This document shows, one piece after another, positions 35,966-48,060 of a DNA stretch of 64,000 bases. A model generated the notes under the pieces. That model did no database searches. It was not told the origin of the DNA and was given only the letters and a program-made list of their open reading frames with translations. Numbering within the stretch: position 1 is the first letter of the stretch; every line of letters starts with the position of its first letter. This DNA is from Polytrichum commune (Eukaryota; Streptophyta; Polytrichopsida; Polytrichales; Polytrichaceae), in the NCBI GenBank assembly GCA_950295325.1, contig OX485806.1, positions 20,894,001-20,958,000 on the forward strand. The letters run 5' to 3'. The translations under genes were made by a program, and so were the position numbers.

Positions 35966-38488
35966 GTGCTTGGGGGACACCCTTTGCCCGCCCCATCCTA
36001 GAAGATCCCCACAATTTCTAAGTTATATGTAGCGTCTCAAACTTGGGGTCAATGTGCCAAGCTGAATGCCTTATTGTTGAGGCCTATACTGCAATTCAAG
36101 GCGCATTGGGTCCAACTTCTTCATAATCTTTAGCTTCACCCACGATCTCACTCTAAATTGGAGCAACCATTTTGCCACAATTATGTGGAAGTCTCCTCTA
36201 TTGTTCATTGTGTTTTGCTTGTGGGGAATCCAGTTCTATATCCCCACCATACTCTTGGATCCCACCTTCAAACATCATAGATCATTGCATAAATTTGACC
36301 AAAGTTGGAAAACATGAAATACAAGCCACTCAACACCCAAATAGCTTAAATAATTTAAATGGGTGTCATCAAAATAATGGGTGACCCTCTTGGACATAAG
36401 CAGGCATTCGAAACTAATTGGTTATGAAGCAAAGTTGAACCCTGAATAGTGGAAATAAAACATTGTCTAGTTCAAAACACTCATAAAATAGTGACTACGT
36501 GGCCATAATATTTCTGAGCTAATGAGCTGTGGTCAACTATCCTGACTTCAAATTCAACACGAAGCATCGGGATTCCAACATCTGGAGTCTTTATTCTCAA
36601 ATCTACTGCGAGGCCCATGAACGCATCTCATCAACCGAGTTATGCTATCGCATGCAGAAGGTTGCCTTATATTGAAATGAGTCATTTTGTCATTTTGAGA
36701 TGAGTCCATTACAACTTATTGTGTGCCTCAGACACTTCATATTGCTCGAATTGTCATCAACTAAGTACAACACCATACAACTTATTAAGGAAAGATGTCA
36801 AAGCTCATGTACTCCTTGTTCTCACAGCAACTTGTAATCATCACTTCAAGCAGTAGACACATAGTTTTCTCTTGATGTTCAGTTTCAAAACTCACCATAT
36901 CTTCCTTTCATATGTACAACAAAGAATTCACTTGCAAGCACAATGTCCTATGACATGGATTCTTCAGGAAGAATCCATGTAAGGTTTAAGATTTAGGTAC
37001 TAATGTGTACCACAAAAACAATACTCTAATCTAACATCCAAAACCATTTATCACATACTCATTGAAAGTAAATCGACCATTCCAAGGCACAAAGTATAAC
37101 AAGAAAAACTATAAAATAGTTCAAGAAAAACTTAATGCTTGTGTGGTCAAGCATAGATCATGTCATCAAAATCCTCTCTTTACAGGATGTATGTTCTCAT
37201 CGCTGCAGATGCAAACTGCAGACTAGATACACATTGTGACCCACTCCTTGAATATATTGAATCCATACTGCAAGGTGGAAATGTCCACAGATCTTCCAAG
37301 ATGTTTCCAAAATGTTAAATGATTCCCTTGGTTAGTTCTGCAAACCCTGCTACATGCAAATATTGTATCATTTGATTTGCCAGCACAGGGCAGCAAACTG
37401 CATGATTGAAAGTAAACACCTTCAGGAATCAAATGATGCTGTCATGTGGCCGATCTAAGTAAGAGGAGATCTGATGACCAAGCCACAGGGTAGACTTGGG
37501 TCCAAGTTTGAAGGTTGCCTCTTCTTACACATGCGCCAGAATATAATTTCAATCTCATGCCCCAGCTGAAACAGTCACATAGGTAAGGTTAATTTGCGCT
37601 GGCTATAGATTAAGCACATGAACTTAAGTCTCCCAGGCTAGGTGATTAGAAGCTAAAACTCCCTTACAAAATTTCCTATTACTCACCAAGATGTCAATAG
37701 CTTCATTCTCTCTGGATAATTTTATGTTCAAACTAGAAATTTTAATAAAAAGACAGGTGACCCAATGCAGTTCATAAGTTATAACTAAACTTTCAATAAA
37801 AGCGAATTCTAGATAATATACAACCCAGATGATAGGAGCAATGGTTCAGTAGCATACCATCCTGACAAATCACCAGATCATGATGGCGTTTTATGTGGTC
37901 ATATTCGAGGTTGAGCCCTGGAATGGGTTGTCAGTCAGCCTGCTGCCACATCAGCATCCACGCATCCGATATAAATTCCATACTGCTCAATTCTTGCTTT
38001 GTGCAGATTTTCTCTCTGGTACTGAAAATTCTCTCAAAACCAACTACTACCTTACCTATAACCAATGCCGACTTGAATCTCCCAGAAATAGGAGTGCCCA
38101 CAATGTGCAGGCAATCAAATTTGATTCAAAAACCTTGTCCTTTTTGCCCTTGCAGGGCAGTACTACACGAATAGTTTACCTGTGAAGTCAGCACGGTGAA
38201 GGGTGTGGTTGAAGACCACCATTCAAGGTGCTGATTGTTTTCAGACATGCCGTGTTCTACTGACCCGGAGTTTCAACCATGTTTCATCAGCTATGGCTTG
38301 AGTGCAAAATTGGAGACAATCATCTCAGGAGATGATCCAGGTCCCTGCTCTTGCCAACATTTCCATACTGCTGAGATCACTCTCCTTGAGAATTCTTAAC
38401 TTTCAGTCTCTCAGTTCTCCTGAAAGCAAGGTAACGTTATAAGAAGCAGCGGGTGGGGTAGGCAAGCTACAAGAGGCAGGGAATGGCT
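35966..38488. other. Intergenic sequence 3' of the NFRKB-like gene
   Basis: Apart from the perfect hairpin at 36953-36980 no structured feature was seen. The 300 bp nearest 38489 probably include the 3' UTR of the NFRKB-like gene. Short frames near 37223-38185 are not supported by recognisable protein or splice structure. Confidence 0.4.
36953..36980. repeat. Perfect 13-bp-stem hairpin
   Basis: ACATGGATTCTTC and GAAGAATCCATGT are perfectly complementary around a 2-nt AG spacer. It lies in intergenic sequence with no U-run or obvious neighbour, so its role is unknown and chance or a small element remnant is possible. Confidence 0.8.
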
Positions 38489-41400
38489 TCATTCTGTATC
38501 TGCATTGAACATTGCATCAGCATCATGCTGAGCCATAGCCTCCATGTAGTAATCGTCCTCGGATCCCAAACTTTCTTGTGACTGCAGATGCGAGTCCCGG
38601 TCCCACGAGGCTTGAGTATTTACACCCTCCCACCCCATGGGATGACCATTGTCTATGTTGGGTGGTAACTCAATAAATGGCAACTCCCCATCATCTCTTG
38701 AGGGGCCATTACCCAACACCCTTGGACTCGTCAATGAGCTGCTCTTGTTGTATACAAGCTCCGTCCGGCCAGCTGAATAGATTGCCGAATTGTCCATGTG
38801 TCCACCCATGCCATCTGGAGAGTGCAAGTCCATAAGGCCTGTCCCAGACGGGTCCTCCGCACCACTCGGGGAGCCAGTTTCATAAGCTGCAGAACAATGT
38901 TCAGAGTTCTCCGCATTATCCTTTTTGGGCTTCTTCCACCTCTTTGTGGAAGAAGTTCCGTCGTCTTCAAAATCCTCTTCCTCTCTTTCTGTGTGAAGGT
39001 ATACCCAAAGCTTCCGATCACCATCAAAGCGGACACATGGATCTCTCTCATAGTGTAACCGGTCCAGAGCACCACTCACCACCTGGTTCACCTATCAATA
39101 CAGCCCCTCAAAAGTTTCAGTCCAAGAAAATTGGAGTGTTCAAAAATGTGCACTTGACAATCAGAAGATGGAGGTAGGAGAAAATAAGCTGCTATGCTAT
39201 GTTACTGTTTGTACGAAAGCAAGTAAACCTCCCCATAATCTCAGACTGGTCATCAGTTTGAGAGGATGCAATACTTGGGTGACAGTTGAGTTGCCCCAAA
39301 AGGTCAACTAAGTATAGCCTCTCTAATATACTCCTACCACATATCAATACGCCACACAACAAGGCTAAAGCCAACAAATTTAACAGATCCTACACAATAG
39401 TAACCTATTAGGGTACATAAAAAAATCCTAGAAGAGTGCCAGAATGTATGGAACTTGAACTTCTGCCTCTAAAGTATACAGGTCTTTAACGGTTACTTTT
39501 CTACTTAGCCCACTTCTCCTATAATATAGCACACGCAACTAGTGTAAATTGCTTAGCAAATCCCAATCAAGGCCGTAGCCATTATTTGAGTACTTAGCCC
39601 AATTTGGAGTACTTAGCTCAATTTCTTTTGAGCACATGTCTTTTTGGTCTTTGTTCTTGGATCCACACCTAACCACATACCACTCAAATATAGGTGTCCA
39701 CTTAAAATAAGTGACCAAATTAGGTCCACTTACATTAACAATATGAATAGGAAAAACTGACCTGCATATCAGACACATCCTCCATAATGAACTGAGAGTC
39801 CCGAATCAGGGCACAAACATCTGCCCGAGTACCAATACTGCCAGGAAGTCGGGCTGCAGCATCTCTCACTAAACACAAAATTGTGACATGGGGTGGTCTA
39901 TCTGGCTTCAACATAAAGTGGTCCCTGGCCTTCGAGGTAGGCTTCCCACCACATCTTCGTAGTGGAGCAACAACAGACTTTCCTCCATCTGCTGTGGTGT
40001 ATGCAAAGGCACGGTCAGGTAAAGAATAGCGGAGAAGTTCTTGTCTACGGAAGTAGGTTCGCATGTCCTCTGAGCTTGGTGCAATAGTCATCAAGCTCTT
40101 CTGTGCCCGAAGGTCTCGGAACCTCTCTTTCTCATCAACAGGTATAGGCATTGGGGGAGGAGGCGGTAGGGGAAGTTGATCGATTTGCTGAAGTGTTTCT
40201 TGGCCATGCTTGAGCCAATGTGCAAACATGTCCTCTAGTTTCAAAAGAGTCTTTTGTGGTATGCCCCATACATCAGCTGTTACCTGCACCTCCACCACAT
40301 CCTGATCCAAAAACGAACATGCTTAGCAAGATACAAAGGTATTCATAAATAGAAATCTCAAGTTTTAAGTTACAGGGCTCTGATTGTGCAACAAATATAG
40401 TAAGATTTTCCGACTTTGTCAGGAAGTATATCAAACTCACAAGGTTTTCCAATACATTCTCACCAACTACAGCCTATCGTGAGGATTTGATCTGGTTGTA
40501 AGATATTCGTCCCAGAAAGTGTCATGAACAGCAACTCTTGAGACTGTGCACTGACCAGAGTAATTTCCTATTTTTCCAATTCTCTTCAGTTATGAATGCT
40601 TCTTCAATAAATATACTCCATAGACAGTTGATCAAAAAAGCAACATGAATTTACCTGGGAGGAAGTTGAAGCAACAGGAGCAGGGGGTGGGCCAATCCAT
40701 GACCATGCCCTCGTCTCTTTATCATAAACCACTAACGGTTTCCATCCTTTTGCTCCTGATGGTGCTACTCTACTACCCATGATCTTCAGCGCTCCTCGAA
40801 TAAGGTCCTGTCACACAAGAAACAGCAATGACAGACATCACACCATCAGAAAGTGAAATCTTCAGTGGAAAGAATCAGTACGAGCTGTGTGCATTGAGGA
40901 CAGACATTCTAAGATTGCACACAAGTCACAGTGCATTCACCATGGCACTCTGAGAGTCTAATGCAACTGCACTGAACCAATCGGACTCCCATATTATATC
41001 TTTACTACCTGTTATTGGCATCGGAGCAAGTTCTTGTTTTCATCGAGGGCTCAGAGGTCAGGTGAAGACATCTGATCCATGATTTCACAGAAATCACCAT
41101 TCAACCTACATTTTGATAATTCGTGAAATGAAGAGTAATTTAGACTCAAGAACTCCTGACACATATATCCATATATCATGAAACCACAACAATGTATCAA
41201 GGCCTTCTGATGGTAGGAGTGTACTTGAAAAATTTGATCATAAAAGGCAAACATAACAAAACATTATAGTCGATATGAAGACCTCAGAAGGACTCGCACA
41301 CACACCAACAAATAACTTCATCTTTGAAATCATTAAGTAGAAACAGTCCTGTACATGTAATCAGAACTTTCTAATTGCAAAGTATGGTATAAAACACAGA

Positions 41401-44400
41401 CAATCTTTGTGCAGCTCCGATTTCAAGTGGTCTAAACATAAAGGGGTAGTGAAATATAGGAGGACAGAAGAACCATAAAGAGGAGATGAAAGGAACAAAG
41501 ATCAAGGAGAGCTGTACAAACTTACTCATACTCTCACTTTCTTATCAGTCACTTACCAGGTCATAGAGTACAATTCTAAGAACTCATAACATTGCCAAAA
41601 TAGATGTATATACAATGGGGGACAGAGTATCGGTTACCAGACAGATAAACTTGATTCAACATACCTGTAAGGGCTCTAATGTGTCCAAAATCCGAGGGTC
41701 ACCAGGATTGAGGTGCACTCTATGTACAAGGTCATGAAATGTCACTCCATGGAAAGTGTGCGGTCTTTGTTCAGAATCATCATTACTAGCATCTAGTCTC
41801 TCCCCACCCATAACCCCAGCTGGATGATCACTTTGATTAATTAAACTTCCTTCAGACAAAACATAAGGAAGCTCAAGGTCAAATCTTTCACGGGAAGAGT
41901 CCGCCCTCTCTAGCAGGTCATGATAATCAGATGGTCCATCCACATAGTTGAGAATCAGAGCTGCCCGTACAGCTGAAAGTAGGTGCATGATAGAAAAGGG
42001 GAATGAGGAAGCAAGTGTTGGAATGGCGAGTGGTGGAGGTTTCTTTGATATCTTTGTGGCACTTCCAGGTGTCTTTTCGGCAGGTGATCCTGGGCACACG
42101 AAATAGCAATAGAAATTATGAGTCAAGATGACCAACGCAGCCGCCCCGAGCCGTATTGTGTAGGTATAGGTTACCACTAAGAAGAATACACATGAAAAAA
42201 GCACATGCTTGGAGACAGGTTATCTCTGATTTTTAGAAATGTTAAGGTTGCCATGCACTGCCAGTAGAAACTTTCAAAAATGAAGGACCAAAGAAATCCA
42301 TATCCATGCAAGAGGCTCAAGAATCATGGGTGCAATTTTTGTTCTTTTATTCCTTCTAATTTCAAGTGGTGTATGATGAAAAATGCTAAAGAATAATTGG
42401 AGGTGATTGTCTAAAAAACACAACCAATAAGCACTGACAGCTCAGTGTGAAACTAATCTATCTACAGATCATAAAGCCTTCAACTACACATTGATGATCT
42501 CAGATCAAAATAATTACAATGGCCTTCCGTATAATTCTGGGCTCTAAATCCTAATCTATTGGAATTTCTCAACCTGAATACCATGCTAATACTCAAAGAA
42601 GCTCTACAATTTGCAAACAGTGCTAAACCATCTAGGGCTCTCCATAAAAGCAAAGGACCACCTAATCTCCCAGAGGGACACTTGTTACATACGTTGAATA
42701 TGAGTTAGCACATTATTGCAGAGAAGGTCCGCTGACCTGCAGGAGGGGAAGATTCTCCAGGTGAGGTTATTGGTGCCTTCTCCGCCTTAGGCTTCTTCTT
42801 GGTTCTTTTCCTTGGCTTGGCTTCAACTTCCTCCTTGATTGAATCCACTTGATCTTCTTCTACTGCAGCCTCTAGAGGCTTATCATCAAAATCATCGCTT
42901 GCTCTAAAGTCATCCTCAATAGCTCGATTCTCTGTTACTACAAATGACTCCGGCTCTTCAGGGATCTCATCAATTTTCTTTTTTCGGTGGGGCTTTTTCT
43001 TTGATTCCCCCAATTTTTTCCCTTTATCCATAGGTGCCTTGATCTCTTCATGGACAGGTGACTCATTCATAAATGTCTCAGGTACCTCCACAGGTACAAC
43101 TTCATCTTTTATTTCCTTGATTTTCTTCTTCTTTTTCTTCTTCAAGATCACCTCTCCTTCTGGTACCCCACTTCCAAGTTCTATCGTCTTGCGTTTCTTT
43201 CCTTCTGCAGGAGGATTCCGTTTGGGTTTCTTCTCACCAGAACCTTCTCCACTAATAACCTTTGGTTGGACAGGAAGGGGGCTTACTGCCTCTATTTCCA
43301 CAGGTATGAAAGGCTCTTCTTCATATTCATCCTCTGTAAGTTCATACAATTCTTCTCTCTTCGATTCTGTAACAGGAGCCTTCCCTTTGACAGCAAGAGA
43401 TGCTGTTTTCTTCAGAACTCCCTTGCTCTTTGATACAAGTTTCAATACTCCTTTTGGTCCAGGTTTATTAACCCTGAGAGGTTCAGCATTTTCCAGATCA
43501 ACTAACCTCTTCGAAGGACCTTCCGAACGACCCTCCGCACGCTCCTTCAAAATTGTCTTAATTTTTAGGACCCCCTTCGACCGAGGAGTTGGTTCCAGCA
43601 TTGCATATTTTTTCTTTGCAGGAGGGGCAAGTGCTCCAACCTCGCTTCTGCTGCCTTTCATTACTAGTTTCCCTTTCTTTGGTGGCTCAATAGTCTTCAG
43701 CTTAGGGTTTGCCTCAGGAACTCTTTCTGGAACTCGTTCTGGAATTCTTTCTAGAACTCTCTCTGGAACTCTCTCTGGAATTCTTTCTGGAATTCTCTCT
43801 GGAACTCTCTCTGGAACTCTCTCCGGAACTCTTCTCTTCGGACCAACGTCAACACCAACCTTGATCCTCCTCACAGTTCCAGGTTTCCGCACCACACGTT
43901 TGGGTTTTGGTAATGGCAATGGCTGTGTTTGGAACCTGTGCCAAATTTCTAACCTTTCGTCTATATCGGCGTCGGGACTATTTTCCCACTGCTTTTGCAT
44001 TTCTACAAAAAGACTAACCATATGGTTGTGATAATGCCGCATCAAGTGGTAATGTTCCTTCCGTTGCAGGTATTTTAAGCCTTCCCGGTAACGTGAGACT
44101 CGTGGATGGCACAGGCCCCCCTTCAACCTCTCGAAAAGATCCATCATCGGGCTACTGAAGTGGAAAATCCCTCCTCCGAGTAGCTCTCGAATGGTGTCCT
44201 TAAAAACACCTTCATCTTCGATAGGCGGAAGATACAGTGCAAGCGACTCCCGCTCCTCTTCTGTAGAAATTCGATGAACGGATTAAATATTCATTCCTTT
44301 CAAGTCGTCTTATTATCCATTCCGGAGGACTGAAATGCACATGGTGAGCACCATGCCGACAAGTGAATGAACCCACCGCGTAATCGAAGACTTGTGATTG

Positions 44401-45365
44401 AGTGAGATATCAGGGGGTAGGCCACATACTCAACAGTGAAAAAAGAATCAAAGCATCCAGAGCAACTACGCAAGGCCAAAAAGCCAGCCAATCCATCACA
44501 CACCCAGAAGAAGAAGCACCAAATATGCAAATTCCTTTTACAAACCTGTCAGACAGTAACCCCATGCGTTCAAGTATGGGACGCTCAATATATAATCCAT
44601 TGAGCTTAGTAATTCCATGTGTTCAAGTGATATCATGTGTTCAAAGAATAGGCCCTATACTTCCATCAGAATTAAACCTCCTCAATTTTCAAAGAAGATA
44701 TCAAAGAACACGCAACAGAATGCAGAGCAACGACGCAAGGCAAAGTGCCAGCCAGCCAGCCAGCCAGCCAGCCAATCACACATCCAGAAAAAGCTGCACC
44801 GGGCATGACTTCCTATACAAACCTGTTAGGCAGTAATTCCATGTGTTCAAGGAGAGGACGCTCAAGGTATAATTGTATCGAGCTCAGTAATTGCATGTGT
44901 TCAAAGGGTAGACCTTACACTTCCACCAAAATTCACCTACTAAATCGTGAAAGAAGATATCAAAGAATACATCACCACAGAATGCAGAACAATGACAGAA
45001 TGCACGGCCAAAAGCCAAGCAATCAATCACACATTCAGAAAGAAAGGAAAAGGGCCGGGCATGTGAATTCCTATACACAAACCTGTAAGGCAGTAATTCC
45101 ATGTGTTCAAGGAGAGGACGCCTTTCAAGCTGGGAAGATCGAACAGCTGTGAAGGCACCGTACACATGTCCTCCCCAATTTGGCACACCTCGCTCCCCCT
45201 CTCCGTCGTCTCATCCTCGGAGCCCTCCGACTCGCCGCCACCGCCGCCTCCTCCTCCTCGCGAAGTTCGCCTCTGCCGCGGCCGCGCGGGCGGATTGTCG
45301 TCCGTCGAAGACCCCGACATGGTGCTCCCCCTACTCGCTCGCGATGCGCTTCCGACAATGGCCAT
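38489..45365 (-). CDS. NFRKB: NFRKB-like subunit of the INO80 chromatin remodeller (6 exons, 1175 aa)
   Basis: Nuclear factor related to kappaB-binding protein; in animals a metazoan-module subunit of INO80 that binds UCHL5 through its N-terminal DEUBAD-type region. Plant homologues are large single proteins of this kind. Exons: 45365-45083, 44260-42737, 42089-41665, 40807-40655, 40301-39762, 39091-38489; total 3528 nt, all phases match. An acidic N-terminus (45-60) precedes MCTVPSQLFDLPSL ... TWNYCLT joined to EEERESLALYLPP, the DEUBAD-like region (about 68-150). Residues 239-278 are ten VPER/IPER tetrapeptides; 280-640 are Lys/Glu/Pro-rich and probably disordered. Near 877-1010 is the NFRKB winged-helix domain (LLRYSLPDRAFAYTT, RPPHVTILCLVRDAAARLPG, TRADVCALIRDSQ, LHYERDPCVRF). 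The C-terminus is Ser/Asp-rich. The start is the first ATG giving the conserved N-terminus; ATG 45320 is an alternative. Intron 1 has unusual duplications, listed separately. Confidence 0.93.
43710..43829 (-). repeat. Coding 12-bp minisatellite (VPER/IPER repeats)
   Basis: Ten in-frame tetrapeptide repeats (VPER, IPER, one VLER, last VPEA) encoded by near-identical 12-bp units read on the minus strand, inside exon 2 of the NFRKB-like gene. Codon use is almost uniform across units, which points to recent expansion rather than old conserved repeats. Confidence 0.95.
44414..45121. repeat. ~265-bp tandem repeat in NFRKB-like intron 1 that includes the exon 1 end
   Basis: Copies are anchored by CAAACCTGT at 44541, 44818 and 45078 (periods 277 and 260). 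The last anchor is the true exon 1 donor. Each unit also shares AGAAGATATCAAAGAA, a CAGAATGCAGA block and AATCACACATTCAGAAA. A partial copy is seen from about 44414. A GCCA microsatellite (44747-44774) lies inside one unit. Confidence 0.85.
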
Positions 45366-45668
45366 CTCCCAATCCCTTTCCCCTTCCTTGTCCCTCCCTC
45401 CCCTCGCAAAACGAAGACCTAGCCCCAACGCGAAACCCTATCCTAATTCCTGTGCCTCCCACATTGCGGTTCCGCTCAATTCCCTCCTTGCAACCTCAAC
45501 AACCACCGCCACCATGGGAAACTCAATCCAAACCCTAAGGCCACGAATGAGACACTACTATTGCCGTAGTCCGCGTGTGCCATCCTCTCCCGCCTGCTCG
45601 TCGCTCCGCCATCGCAGCAACCCCAACAGGGAACCGCTGGCTGGCTGTGCAGCCTGCGTCTCAGTAAT

Positions 45669-45935
45669 AGTTAGCCAAGCCAACCGGCATTGCCCTTGCA
45701 ACACATTGCAACAGAACCGACGAAGAAGCCGAAACAACAAACAAACATTACTACGGATGCCTGCCTATGAATGAACAACTTACCCAAATTCCCCAATCCC
45801 CAACCACTCTTCATCCATGATGATGCCCTCCCCTCCCCTCCCCAAGTGTGAATGGGGCTTTTGTACAAGGTACCCAATTCCGTTACGTAACCCTTAAATG
45901 CATGGGCGACCACAAAGTGGTCGATTTCCGGTCAA
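45669..45935. repeat. First copy of a dispersed ~300-bp repeat, in the NFRKB-like 5' flank
   Basis: The sequence starts GTTAGCCAAGCCAACCGGCATTGCCCTTGCAACACATTGCAAC and continues through ATGAATGAACAA, CTTCATCCATGATG, AAGTGTGAATG and ACCCAATTCCGTTACGTAACC. Diverged copies of the same order occur at 47396-48060. It lies about 300 bp upstream of the NFRKB-like start codon. Confidence 0.75.
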
Positions 45936-46546
45936 AGGGCCAATCCATCAATGTTCAAACTTTTGTTGGAGGAGGTACCCTTCTCACGAGATGTTTAAGT
46001 TAAGTTATACTACATTTCATGGCCGTTGGGATTGAGCAAAAGACCTAATTTCGTTTGAGGAAATTGAGATCTGGGTGCCTGGATACTAGGGATGCTTCAA
46101 TCATGTGCTTTTTGTAACCTTTTGCCTTTGCAATTTCTTGACCTACTAATGATACGTACTATCTATACCGCAAATATAGATTTGGATGAGATTTTATGCT
46201 TACAATAAACTTGTCTTTAATTTTATCTTTTTTACATGCAAAAAATCATAATGAATCCAAATATGGTTCAATCATGTTGAAATTTTGGTTTCCCTCACCT
46301 ATTTTTGTTTTGGGTACCAAAGTGAGTGCCGTCCTATGATATAGGCAGCTTCAAATGGAGATTAACTTACTTTATAGAATATCCAAATTTATGGTTTAAA
46401 TTATTTTTAGGATATAAATTCAATTTTAACATAGATTCTTTTGGGAATGATTGTGATGTGCCCAATTTAAAGGATTTAATGTTGGATTATGGAAGAAAGA
46501 AAGACTAACCATATTTTATTGTACTTAGCATGTGAGCATACGGTGA

Positions 46547-46886
46547 TTGAAGTCAGACAACTCCAAAGAAAGAATTGGGTCACACAACCCAAAGAGATGA
46601 TGATGCACAAGGCCTAGACAACCCATGAAGGAATTGTGCATGCGAGTTAGACAACTCCCAAATCAAAGATCTATGCGTGGGAATTAGACACCTCCTCTGG
46701 AAGATCTTTGTGTTGGAGTTAGACAACTCCAACTAAACAATGTGAATTGGAGTTACACAACTCATGGCGGACAAATGTTATTCATTGGACCTAGACAACT
46801 CTCTATGAATAAATCTAGTTGAAATTAGACAGTTTCAACTAGAAGAATGGATGATTAGATGAAGTTGGAATTAGACAATTCCAATT
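46547..46886. repeat. Array of ~10 stem-loops with constant loop and varying stems
   Basis: Units of about 35-45 bp each centre on a dyad around AGAC (ACAC in two). The best are TTGGGTC-ACAC-AACCCAA (46575-46592), GAGTT-AGAC-AACTC (46644-46657), GTTGGAGTT-AGAC-AACTCCAAC (46712-46733), CTAGTTGAAATT-AGAC-AGTTTCAACTAG (46815-46842, 12 pairs with one G-T) and TTGGAATT-AGAC-AATTCCAA (46865-46884). Weaker members are at 46547-46566, 46609-46626, 46679-46695, 46750-46763 and about 46784-46806. Stem positions change on both sides together, while the spacers are unrelated to one another. Confidence 0.85.
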
Positions 46887-47012
46887 AAAGGATTGTAATT
46901 GAGCCAAAAGATAAGAAATGATCATATGGTGAAGTGATCTATGTGTATAGATATGGAAGCTCCAGTCTAGATTTGATGGGATTTTATATTTCTAAAATTA
47001 TATCGTATATAC

Positions 47013-47020
47013 TATAAATA
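47013..47020 (+). promoter_or_regulatory. TATA-box-like TATAAATA downstream of the hairpin array
   Basis: TATAAATA is followed about 35-75 bp later by a GA/GC-rich stretch (GAGAGAGCGCTCGAGGGAGG). This layout resembles a pol II promoter of an LTR (U3-TATA-R), but no LTR boundaries, primer-binding site or retroelement proteins were found. Confidence 0.3.
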
Positions 47021-47299
47021 ACGATGGATACGACTAGGAGTGCCTTTGGGGCATAAGAGAGAGCGCTCGAGGGAGGAGAGAGAATCATTGAGCTCACAAC
47101 AATCACAACATTGTGATTAAGTTGTAAATATTTACTTGTTGTACAAAGTTTGAAAGTTCTTAAATAGGTGTCTTATGTGCACCCATGCTTGTGCTATTCT
47201 TGCATGAAAGAAGAACGTGACAATGAAAGTGAGTTTTAATTTTGTCAAAGTTTGTTTTTAGAAACAACTTGAAATGTTCGAATCTTAGATTCAAAGTCA

Positions 47300-48060
47300 C
47301 CCAAGTGGTAGGACCCTTGCTACGTACTTCAAATTGAATGTTGATGATATTATGAAAAGAATCATTATTGTGCAATTTGCATCAACATAATTTAGTCAAG
47401 TAAATCGACATTGCCTTTGCCACACATAGCAACAACCAAAGAAGCAAAAGAAACATACATATTTGCATGCAAGGCTATGAATGAACAAATTACCTAAACT
47501 CCAAATCCTCAACAACCTTCATCCACGAGGCCTCTCCTCCCAAGTGTGAATGTGGATTCTCCACGAGCACCCAATTCCGTCAAGTGACCTCCAATTCCGT
47601 CAAGTGACCTAATTCCAACACTTATTTTTTGGCCCCAAAGTGAGTAGATACGTACTCCAAATTAAATATTGATGATAATCTTATAAGAAACCATTGGTTA
47701 TGCATTGTTGTATACGCATAGACTAGTCAAGCCAATTGGCATTGCTCTACATCACATTGCAACATAACTACAATAAACAACTGACCCCATATTTTCAAAT
47801 TCCACACAACCCTTCATCCATGATGCCTTTCTGCCAAAGTGCGAATATAAATTTATTATGTGACCCAATTCTTACACCTAACTGTTGGTCCCAAAATGGG
47901 TAACTAAACGAAATTTGAAACAAGCACTAAGGATATGTTAGTTGTGCAATTTGCATATAGGTTAGCCAAGCAAATTAACATTGCCCTTGCAACACATATT
48001 TTTGCAACATAACCGAAGGAAAAGAAACATGAATGTATGACTATGAATCAACTTTTTATA
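47300..48060. repeat. Three further copies of the ~300-bp repeat
   Basis: Copies start near 47396, 47710 and 47953 (spacings about 314 and 243). They repeat the order GTYAGCCAAGC-AATTGGCATTGC, ACACATTGCAACATAACC, ATGAATGAACAA, CTTCATCC-ATG, CAAGTGYGAAT, GTGACCCAATTC, CCCCAAAGTGAGTA and AAATTGAATGTTGATGAT. The end of the unit interrupted after 45935 resumes at about 47300. This suggests that the intervening 1.37 kb, which holds the hairpin array, was inserted into a pre-existing array. Confidence 0.7.

Noticed and set aside
43039-44031. Long + strand open frame of 330 codons
   Set aside because: It is the antisense of NFRKB-like exon 2; its Ser/Thr/Leu-rich repeats (GTLSGTLSG type) are the reverse reading of the VPER minisatellite and Lys/Glu-rich coding.
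46547-46886. CRISPR array interpretation of the regular dyad repeats
   Set aside because: The repeats are short, variable in the stem and in a plant nuclear context without cas genes; spacing is irregular. A hairpin or dyad array describes it better.
46490-47146. Full LTR-retrotransposon or solo LTR call
   Set aside because: A TATA-like box and GA-rich R-like stretch are suggestive, but no TG...CA ends with a matching 5-bp duplication, no primer-binding site and no gag-pol remnants were found.
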